DNA of 50,871 nt, taken from contig PCAK01000021.1 of assembly GCA_002730525.1 (NCBI GenBank), forward strand, positions 1 to 50,871, read 5' to 3'. The translations under genes and the position numbers were made by a program. Positions 44,898 through 50,871 of this stretch are shown here, in pieces. This DNA is from Acidobacteriota bacterium. Lineage in GTDB: Bacteria > Acidobacteriota > Vicinamibacteria > Vicinamibacterales > UBA823. Position 1 is the first letter of the stretch; every line of letters begins with the position of its first letter. Below the pieces are notes generated by a model. The model ran no database searches, was not told where the DNA came from, and worked only from the letters and a program-made list of their open reading frames with translations.

Positions 44898-46268
44898 GTG
44901 ACCCGAATCGTGACAACCCGGGCCGGCTGGATCGTCGGCGCGACCCTGCTGGTGTGCGGGTCGGCGGCGGCGCAGGCTCATCGCGTGGTTCGCGTGACCG
45001 AGGCCGGTGCCCGCAACCCCAACGAGGTGTCGATCGCGATCGACCCGACCGATCCCGACCGGATCATCGCGGTGTCGAGAGCAGCCGAACGAAACGGGCG
45101 CTCGGTGAACTTCGAGTACGTGAGCGGCGATGGCGGCGCGACCTGGCGGACGCGCCGGTCCGAGAGCCCGCGCGGGCGGACGCATGGCGACGATGCCATT
45201 GCGATGGCGGCGGACGGCAGGGCGCATCATTCCTATATCTCGTTTGAAGGCCTCCGCCAGGAGCGGCCGGAGGCGCCGTCGAACGGGATCTTCGTGACGA
45301 CGACGCGCAATGGTGGCCGGTCGTGGTCGGCGCCGGTGGCGGTCCTCGACCACACGAACGCGATCACGCCGTTCGAGGACAAGCCGTACCTCGTCGTCGA
45401 CCAGGTCGCGGGGTCGCCGCATCGCAACGCGGTCTACATCGCCTGGACCCGGTTCGACGTCTACGGCAGCGCGCATCCCGACGACCGCTCGCACATCTTC
45501 GTCAGCCATTCGACCGACCGGGGCGCCACGTTCACGTCGCCGGTCCGGGTGTCGGACGTCGGCGGCGACACCCTCGACAGCGACGGCACGCTCGAAGGCG
45601 CCGTGCCCGCGGTCGGTCTGGCGGGTGAGGTCTACCTCGTCTGGGCCGGCCCGAGGGGACTCACCTTCGATCGATCGGACGACGGCGGTTGGACGTGGGG
45701 CGACGACCGGGTCATTCAGGAGACGCCCGGCGGGTGGGATATCGACGTCGATGGTTTCGCCCGGCACAACGGCATGCCGGTGACCGGCGTCGATCGGAGC
45801 GACGGCGCGCGGCGCGGCAGATTGTACGTGAACTGGATTGATGAACGGCATGGCGATCCCGATGTCTTCGTGATGTCGTCACCCGACGGCGGCGCGACGT
45901 GGTCCGACCCGGTGCGGGTCAACGACGACCCGGTGGGTAACGGTGCGGCGCAGATGTTCACCTGGATGGCCGTCGACCCGTCGGACGGCTCGGTGAACAT
46001 CGTCTTCTACGACCGGCGCGATCTCGAGGGGACGTCGACGGCCGTGACGCTGGCGCGGAGCGTGGACGGCGGCGAGACGTTCGTGAACTACACGATCGAC
46101 CTGGACGCGTTCGAGTGCAATCCGGCCGTCTTCTTCGGCGACTACACCGGCATCGACGCGCTCGACGGCCGGGTCGTGCCGGTCTTCATGCACTTCATCG
46201 ACGAGTCCGAGATGGCGGTGTCGGCGGCGATCTTCGAATTCGAGTCCGGCACCCAGCGTATCCGGTAG
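44898..46268 (+). CDS. exported BNR/Asp-box (sialidase-like) beta-propeller protein
   Basis: A 456-residue protein with a signal peptide (about 1-26, cleavage after AAAQA). Six Asp-box motifs mark the blades of a sialidase-type propeller: SGDGGATW, TRNGGRSW, STDRGATF, SDDGGWTW, SPDGGATW and SVDGGETF. The arginine triad and Tyr/Glu pair of true sialidases are not recognisable, so glycosidase activity is not claimed. The product may be a secreted binding or hydrolytic protein. The start codon is GTG. It is divergent from the amidohydrolase operon. Confidence 0.85.
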   Translation: MTRIVTTRAGWIVGATLLVCGSAAAQAHRVVRVTEAGARNPNEVSIAIDPTDPDRIIAVSRAAERNGRSVNFEYVSGDGGATWRTRRSESPRGRTHGDDAIAMAADGRAHHSYISFEGLRQERPEAPSNGIFVTTTRNGGRSWSAPVAVLDHTNAITPFEDKPYLVVDQVAGSPHRNAVYIAWTRFDVYGSAHPDDRSHIFVSHSTDRGATFTSPVRVSDVGGDTLDSDGTLEGAVPAVGLAGEVYLVWAGPRGLTFDRSDDGGWTWGDDRVIQETPGGWDIDVDGFARHNGMPVTGVDRSDGARRGRLYVNWIDERHGDPDVFVMSSPDGGATWSDPVRVNDDPVGNGAAQMFTWMAVDPSDGSVNIVFYDRRDLEGTSTAVTLARSVDGGETFVNYTIDLDAFECNPAVFFGDYTGIDALDGRVVPVFMHFIDESEMAVSAAIFEFESGTQRIR

Positions 46269-46323
46269 GGCAGGGCTTGGCTGGGCGAGCTGCGGGCCAC
46301 TGAAGATGCGTAGGGCAGGGATT

Positions 46324-46345
46324 TGGCTCTTCCATGAGAGAGCCA
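46324..46345. terminator. hairpin between two convergent genes
   Basis: TGGCTCT (46324-46330) and AGAGCCA (46339-46345) form a 7-bp stem with an 8-base loop between the Asp-box gene and the convergent PLP enzyme gene. There is no T-tract on either strand. Two copies of GTAGGGCAGGG (46265-46275 and 46310-46320) lie just to the left. Confidence 0.4.
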
Positions 46346-46352
46346 GCCGGTG

Positions 46353-47552
46353 TCAAGCTTTGAGTGCTTGGTCGAGGTCGGCGATAAGGTCCTCCGGATC
46401 TTCGATCCCGACCGAGTAGCGAACCAGCCCCTCCGGGATGCCCGCGGCCGCGCGCTCCTCTGGCGTCAATTCGACATGGCTCGTCGTCGACGGCGGCCCG
46501 ACGACCGTCTCGACCGACCCGAGGTTTGCCGCGCGGTGTGCGTAGCGAAGCCGCGGGAGGGCCCGACGCATCGCCTCGATGCCGCCGACCAGCTCGAAGC
46601 TGACGATCCCACCGAAACCCTGCATCTGCTTCCGGGCCACTGCATGCCCGGGGTCGCTGTCGAGGCCGGGATAGTGCACCCGCGCGAGAGCCGGATGGTC
46701 AGCCAGGTGTCTCGCGATCGTCAGTGCTGAACGACATTGACGCTCGATCCTCAGCTGCAAGGTCTTCATCCCGCGGAGCAGCAGGTAGGCGGCGGTAGGG
46801 TCGAGGGCGGCGCCGGTGATCTCGCGGTAGTGGTAGATGCGCGCGACGAGATCGCGCCCGCCGCAGACGGTGCCGCCGAGCGCATCGGCATGCCCGCCGA
46901 GAAACTTGGTCGCGCTGTGCACGACGAGATCCGCGCCCAGATCGAGCGGCCGCTGGTTGATCGGCGTGGCGAACGTGTTGTCCACGATGGTCACGGCACC
47001 CGCGCGGCGGCCGGCGTCGATGAGCCGTGCGAGGTCGAGGATCTTCAGCGTCGGGTTCGTCGGCGTCTCCAGGTACAGCACGCGGCAGCCTTTCGCCACG
47101 GCCGCTTCGACCGCGGCGTCGTCGGTGGGGCAGAGCGCGACCTCGACTGACTGGCGCGGCAGGAACTCGAGGAAGATCTTGTTGGTCCCGCCGTAGGTGT
47201 CCTGAATTGACACCACGCGGTCGCCAGGCGTGAGGAAGGTGAAGAGCGTGTTGCTGATCGCCGCCATCCCGCTGGCGAAGCTGGTCGCGCTCTCGGCGCC
47301 CTCGAGTTGTTGGATCTTTTGCTCGAAGGCCCGCACGGTCGGGTTGGTATTCCGGCTGTAGATGTCGCCCGGCGCCTCGCCGCGGCCGACGGCTTCCCAC
47401 TGGGCGACGTCTCGGTAGCCGAACGCCACGCTCCGGACGATCGGAACCTGCGTCCCGGCGCCCGGTGCCGGTTCGTCTTCACCGGCCCAGACCGACAGGG
47501 TGCCGGGGCCCGGCGTGCGTCTAGGTGCTGGCGGCAGGTCTTTGTCGGGCAT
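46353..47552 (-). CDS. cystathionine gamma-synthase/lyase-family PLP enzyme
   Basis: A 399-residue enzyme of the Cys/Met metabolism family, which catalyses gamma- or beta-replacement or elimination on sulfur amino acids. The start at 47552 gives the normal family length. Motifs include YSRNTNPTV, SFASGMAAISNTLF, the cofactor aspartate D191 in IVDNTFATP, the PLP lysine K216 in SATKFLGGHAD, and the C-terminal SLGSVET-like segment (here NLGSVETVVGPP). Whether it acts as MetB, MetZ or methionine gamma-lyase cannot be decided from sequence alone. A TATGAT box lies 9 bases upstream of the start. Confidence 0.9.
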   Translation of the reverse strand: MPDKDLPPAPRRTPGPGTLSVWAGEDEPAPGAGTQVPIVRSVAFGYRDVAQWEAVGRGEAPGDIYSRNTNPTVRAFEQKIQQLEGAESATSFASGMAAISNTLFTFLTPGDRVVSIQDTYGGTNKIFLEFLPRQSVEVALCPTDDAAVEAAVAKGCRVLYLETPTNPTLKILDLARLIDAGRRAGAVTIVDNTFATPINQRPLDLGADLVVHSATKFLGGHADALGGTVCGGRDLVARIYHYREITGAALDPTAAYLLLRGMKTLQLRIERQCRSALTIARHLADHPALARVHYPGLDSDPGHAVARKQMQGFGGIVSFELVGGIEAMRRALPRLRYAHRAANLGSVETVVGPPSTTSHVELTPEERAAAGIPEGLVRYSVGIEDPEDLIADLDQALKA

Positions 47553-47561
47553 GGTCCGGCG

Positions 47562-47567
47562 ATCATA
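47562..47567 (-). promoter_or_regulatory. -10 box of a probable leaderless promoter for the PLP enzyme gene
   Basis: TATGAT on the minus strand, 9 bases, then the ATG at 47552. No ribosome binding site is visible. Confidence 0.42.
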
Positions 47568-47591
47568 CGGGATCGCATGGGCGTCGGTCGG

Positions 47592-47620
47592 TTGACAAGC
47601 GCGCGGCTGGTGCCTATATG
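47592..47620 (+). promoter_or_regulatory. promoter of the exported aldolase gene
   Basis: TTGACA (47592-47597), 17 bases and TATATG (47615-47620) form a near-consensus promoter. The short leader contains AAGGGAGG at 47633-47640, a strong ribosome binding site, before the ATG at 47647. Confidence 0.72.
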
Positions 47621-47646
47621 GGTGCTGGAGCGAAGGGAGGTTCGCC

Positions 47647-48606
47647 ATGGCGTACATGATGAGACAGGTGATGTTCTCGGCGGTATTGGTGTCCGGTGGA
47701 ATGGTCGCCCTGGCCGGCTCGCAGTCGACTCCGACGCCGAAGCGGATCAACAAGGCGATCGAGCTACTGGAGCAGGGCCAGCCGATCTACTACACGCAGG
47801 TGAATCGCGGCGGCTACGACGAGGGCTTGGCGCTGGCCCAGACCTACGCCGACTACATCACCTACAACCTCGAGCACTCGGCCTTCGACATCGCCTCTCT
47901 CGAAGGGTTCATGCGCGGGCTGGTCGAGGGCGGGCCGACGAAGAGCGGCCACCGCACACCGACCGTCATTTGCGTCCTGCCGGTGCGCGGCCTCGACGGG
48001 CCGACGATGCGGGCGAACGGTTGGATGGTCGAGCAGGTACTCTCGGCCGGCGTCCACGGCGTGCTGCTCGTCCACGCGCGGTCACCCGACGCGGCGCGGG
48101 CGATGGTCGAGGCCGCCCGCTTCCCGCGTCGCGCTGAGGCCGCGACGGTTGGCCTCGCCGAAGGGCTGCGGGGGAGCGGTGCGCAGGGGAACGCGGCCCG
48201 GATCTGGGGGATCTCCTCGACCGAGTACCTGGAGGTTGCCGACCCGTGGCCCCTGAATCCGGACGGCGAGATCCTCCTCGGGCTCAAGATCGAGGACCGG
48301 CATGCGCTGGAGAACGCCGAGGCGTTGACGAAGGTGCCGGGCATCGGCTTCGCCGAGTGGGGTCCGGGCGACATGGCGATGTCGTTCGGCCTGTCACGCA
48401 ACGCCGACGGCGCCTGGCCAGCGGTGCTGGCCGCCGCGCGAGCGCGCGTGCTGAACGCGACGAAAGCGGCCGGCATCCCGTTCCTCAATGCGGTCACACC
48501 CGACAACGTCGAGGCGATGATCGACGGGGGCGTGATGATCGGTGCCGCGAACGAGGCCGCGGCGGAGCGGGGGAGACGTCACACCGGGCGGACGATGCCC
48601 TGGTGA
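47647..48606 (+). CDS. HpcH/HpaI-family aldolase with signal peptide
   Basis: A 319-residue protein. Residues 1-26 form a signal peptide or anchor (FSAVLVSGGMVALAGS). The rest is the HpcH/HpaI TIM barrel, whose members cleave 2-keto-3-deoxy acids with a divalent metal. The metal-binding glutamate lies in LLGLKIEDRHAL and the aspartate in EWGPGDMAMSFG. The substrate loop NAVTPDNVEAMIDGGVMIG is typical. The predicted export is unusual for a metabolic aldolase. It is expressed from a strong promoter, divergent from the PLP enzyme. Confidence 0.85.
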   Translation: MAYMMRQVMFSAVLVSGGMVALAGSQSTPTPKRINKAIELLEQGQPIYYTQVNRGGYDEGLALAQTYADYITYNLEHSAFDIASLEGFMRGLVEGGPTKSGHRTPTVICVLPVRGLDGPTMRANGWMVEQVLSAGVHGVLLVHARSPDAARAMVEAARFPRRAEAATVGLAEGLRGSGAQGNAARIWGISSTEYLEVADPWPLNPDGEILLGLKIEDRHALENAEALTKVPGIGFAEWGPGDMAMSFGLSRNADGAWPAVLAAARARVLNATKAAGIPFLNAVTPDNVEAMIDGGVMIGAANEAAAERGRRHTGRTMPW

Positions 48607-48619
48607 GGGAGTCTCGTTC

Positions 48620-50131
48620 CTACTCGCTGCGCAACGCGACGAGCGGATCGACGCGCGTGGCGCGGAGCGCCGGGAGGCAGCAGGCGGCGAACGCCGCCAC
48701 GAACAGGGCGAGCGGAACGACGAGGAAGGTGGCCGGATCGATCGGGGCCACGTCGTAGAGCTGGCTCGCCATGACCCGGGTCAGGGCGGCGGCCGCGGCG
48801 AGGCTGACGGCGATGCCGATCGCCGTCAGCGCGAGCCCGTGCCCGAGGACCAGTCGCATCACGGCTCCACGGTCGGCGCCGACCGCCATCCGGATGCCGA
48901 ACTCCCGCGTCCGCTGCGCGACCGAGTACGCTAGGACCCCATAGATGCCGACGGCGGCGAGCAGCAGCGCGATGCCGCCGAAGAGCGTCAGGAGCCGGCT
49001 CGAGGCGCGCTCCTGCGCGATCGACCTGCCGACGATCTCTTCCAGCGTCAGCACGCGTGACAGCGGCTGATCGCCGTCGATCGACAGGACGTCACGGCGC
49101 ACGACGCCGGCCAGTCCCCGCGGGTCGGAGTCGGTTCTGACGACAATCGACGTGAACTGGAAGGGCCGTTGCCAGAACGCCTCGTAGGTCTGGGCCCGCG
49201 CCGTCGACGCCAGATCGTACTGCTTGACGTCGGCGACGATGCCGACGATCTCGCGGACCCACGGTCCCCTGCCCGTGGGTCACATGGATCCGCTGCCCGA
49301 TCGGGTCCTCGTCGGGAAACTCCTGCCGCGCCATCGTCTCGTTGATCAGGAGCACCGGCACGCCGTCTTCACGGTCCAGATCGGTAAAGAACCTGCCCCG
49401 ACGCAGGGTGATGCCCATCGCCTCGAAGTAGCCTGGCGTGACGACGTAATGGTTCGTTAGCGGCATCTGGCCGGGTTCAGGCTCGGGACGTCCCTCCACC
49501 CGGTAGCCGAGGACGTAGTCGCCGAAGAACGGTAGCGACTGCGTGACACCGACGGCCCGGATGCCCGGGGCGGTGGCGATGCGATCGACGAGTTGTCGGT
49601 AGAAGGATCGGGCATCGCCGGCTCGGGATACGTCGCGTCGGGCAGGCTCAGGCCGACGACGAGGACGTTATCGGCGTCGAAGCCCGGATCGACCTGCTGG
49701 AGGAGCCAGAAGCTCCTGATCAGCAGGCCAGCGCCGATCAGAAGAACGAGCGCGAGTGCGACCTCGCCCACCACGAGCAGACTTCTCGCACGGCGCCGGC
49801 CACGGCCGCCGCTGGCACCATGCCCGCCTTCCTTGAGTGCGCCCACCAGATCGGGTCGGGAGGCCTGGACCGCCGGCATCAGGCCGAAGACGACACTGGT
49901 GGTCAGCGTGACGAGCGCGGTGAAGCCGAGCACCCGGGCGTCGAGCGCGATGCCGTCGATACGCGGCAGTTCGGGTGTCAGCGCGGGCAGCGCGCTGAGG
50001 CCCCAGGCCGCCAGGACCACGCCGGCGCCGCCGCCCAGCAGCCCGAGCACCAGGCTTTCGGTCAGGAGCTGGCTGACGACCCGGCCGCGTCCGGCACCCA
50101 GGGCGATCCGTGTGGCGATCTCCTTCTGGTA
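48620..50131 (-). pseudogene. ADOP-type FtsX/MacB permease, 5'-truncated with two frameshifts
   Basis: ADOP permeases are large Acidobacteria-type MacB/FtsX permeases without a linked ATPase. What remains is the C-terminal half: EIATRIALGAGRGRVV and two FtsX helices (about 50130-49640), a MacB-type periplasmic part (from LVVGLSLPDATYP), and the last FtsX domain (LLTLFGGIALLLAAVGIYG to VDPLVALRSE, stop 48620). One base is missing near 49613 and one extra base lies near 49265; correcting both gives one continuous frame. Upstream of 50131 the reading frame is not permease and soon meets a stop, so the N-terminal half has been lost. The gene converges on the aldolase gene. Confidence 0.82.
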
Positions 50132-50221
50132 AACCGGACCATGCTCAATCGCGTTGAATCCTCCACCAGTCAGCGGTAGAAGCTAGCCCTCCAGCCACAT
50201 CGTCGGAACCGAGATGGATAG

Positions 50222-50356
50222 ATGGCTCACTTCGTCCGGTTCGTTGCTCGTGTTGCCGTCCTGGTCGCGCTGACGGCTGGGGTGCCGGTGCAGGCGCAGA
50301 ATTTCCAGATTGACGTGCAGCGGGAGTGTATAGTCGGAGATATTGTTCTGACTTAA
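50222..50356 (+). CDS. small exported peptide or signal-peptide remnant
   Basis: A 44-codon frame that begins with a good signal peptide (MAHFVRFVARVAVLVALTAG, cleavage near VQAQN) and stops 18 residues later. I recognise no family. It could be the leftover N-terminus of a larger exported protein cut by the rearrangement next to it, or a genuine short exported peptide. It ends 16 bases before the next start. Confidence 0.4.
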   Translation: MAHFVRFVARVAVLVALTAGVPVQAQNFQIDVQRECIVGDIVLT

Positions 50357-50372
50357 CCATAGGAGCCAAGTT

Positions 50373-50759
50373 ATGTCTCTGTCTGATCAACTGGTACTTG
50401 AAGAGCAAGTCAATTCGTTCCGGCTGAAGATCACATCGATGACCAGCACCAAGGATGGCGTGCAGGTTAACGCTACTGGCACCGTCGAACGCTACGGCAA
50501 GGTCTTTCTCACATACAACTTCACGAACAATCCCGCCCAGGATGACACCGGGTCATTCATCGGATTCGGCTGGGGCATCACGGCGGACGGCACCAGGAAC
50601 CAAGGGGAACGCCGCGGGGTATTCACGAGCGATGGCCTTGTGGGCACTGTCTATTCACTCGACGACGTTTCTGACGGCTACCCCAACTTCTGCATCGAAA
50701 AGTGGGATCTGAAGAACGAGACCATCACAATGGAGTTCTCTCGGATCCAGAAGCATTAA
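50373..50759 (+). CDS. hypothetical protein, 128 residues
   Basis: I do not recognise this protein. It starts at an ATG with AGGAG 7 bases upstream. It has no signal peptide or transmembrane segment and is rich in beta-prone residues (KVFLTYNFTNN, GSFIGFGWGITADGT, ITMEFSRI), so a small all-beta domain is likely. Its codons end in A or T far more often than those of every gene to the left, which suggests recent acquisition. Neighbours are the small exported frame and, further left, the broken permease. Confidence 0.62.
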   Translation: MSLSDQLVLEEQVNSFRLKITSMTSTKDGVQVNATGTVERYGKVFLTYNFTNNPAQDDTGSFIGFGWGITADGTRNQGERRGVFTSDGLVGTVYSLDDVSDGYPNFCIEKWDLKNETITMEFSRIQKH

Positions 50760-50871
50760 CCTGACTTCTCGCGATGGTGGTGCCCTGCCCCCCTTGGTGG
50801 TCCATTGATTATGAGAGAGGTCGGGTCAGATTTCCCCTCCCATGAGCCAGCCCGGTCGGCCGTCTCCTTCA
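50760..50871. other. right edge, no gene visible
   Basis: The last 112 bases hold no supported ORF or RNA. A CCCTGCCCCCC run and the string GAGGTCGGGTCAGATTT occur here. Similar GGTCAGATTT strings are often seen near mobile REP-type elements, but this is too short to classify. Confidence 0.3.

Noticed and set aside
46265-46320. Direct repeat GTAGGGCAGGG, two copies 45 bases apart
   Set aside because: Only two 11-base copies with no further units or regular spacing, so not a CRISPR or iteron array.
50817-50836. GAGGTCGGGTCAGATTT string as evidence of a REP-associated transposon
   Set aside because: Suggestive resemblance only. No inverted partner and no transposase gene are visible before the window ends.

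Overview
The window is a GC-rich bacterial chromosome segment. Gene content points to Acidobacteriota, probably the Vicinamibacteria side: an orphan FtsX/MacB-type permease of the ADOP kind, a DUF4159-MoxR-DUF58-BatA-DUF4175 operon, a CarD-type regulator, many exported amidohydrolases and peptidases, and a secreted BNR-repeat protein. This assignment rests on family knowledge; there is no rRNA or marker gene here to prove it.

Left edge (1-850): the end of an IS3-family element has inserted into a tyrosine recombinase and removed its N-terminal half. The recombinase remnant abuts the 3' end of a tRNA-Leu(CAA), the usual layout of a genomic island integrated at a tRNA gene. From 851 to 13133 come housekeeping and regulatory genes: a minus-strand set (M20-like peptidase, exported methyltransferase, frameshifted DinB), CarD with a textbook terminator, PlsC, an exported Ig-like protein, the operon rex-moaC-acyl-CoA ligase, a signal peptidase I behind a LytS/LytR-type two-component pair, and a PmtA-like phospholipid methyltransferase.

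Centre (13444-27244): one tightly packed plus-strand operon of eight genes, about 14 kb. It encodes a TPR-gluzincin peptidase, DUF4159, a MoxR AAA+ ATPase, DUF58, a BatA-like VWA protein, a giant DUF4175 coiled-coil membrane protein, a VWA/glutamine-amidotransferase-like membrane protein and a caspase-fold protein without its catalytic cysteine. MoxR ATPases act with VWA proteins, and three VWA-type proteins are present. The operon looks like a cell-envelope chaperone, assembly or stress machine and is the best candidate in the window for a poorly described system.

Right half (27264-48606): rhomboid protease, zinc-ribbon membrane protein, FHA-GAF-PP2C phosphatase, a DRE-TIM aldolase-type enzyme, an outer-membrane protein, the fmdB-glgE-gltA group, a DUF1684 protein, a Tat-exported class V aminotransferase, a TetR regulator with a clear operator, an operon of a triple-amidohydrolase fusion plus an M24 peptidase, a secreted Asp-box protein, a cystathionine gamma-synthase-like enzyme and an exported HpcH-type aldolase. 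The right edge (48620-50871) holds a 5'-truncated, twice-frameshifted ADOP permease. It is joined to visibly less GC-rich DNA with two small unknown ORFs, which suggests a rearrangement or acquired segment.

Two window-wide themes stand out. First, many genes have a TANNNT -10 box only 6-14 bases before the start codon, which suggests leaderless or nearly leaderless mRNAs. Second, five single-base indels break four otherwise well-preserved genes, so either recent decay or sequencing error must be considered.
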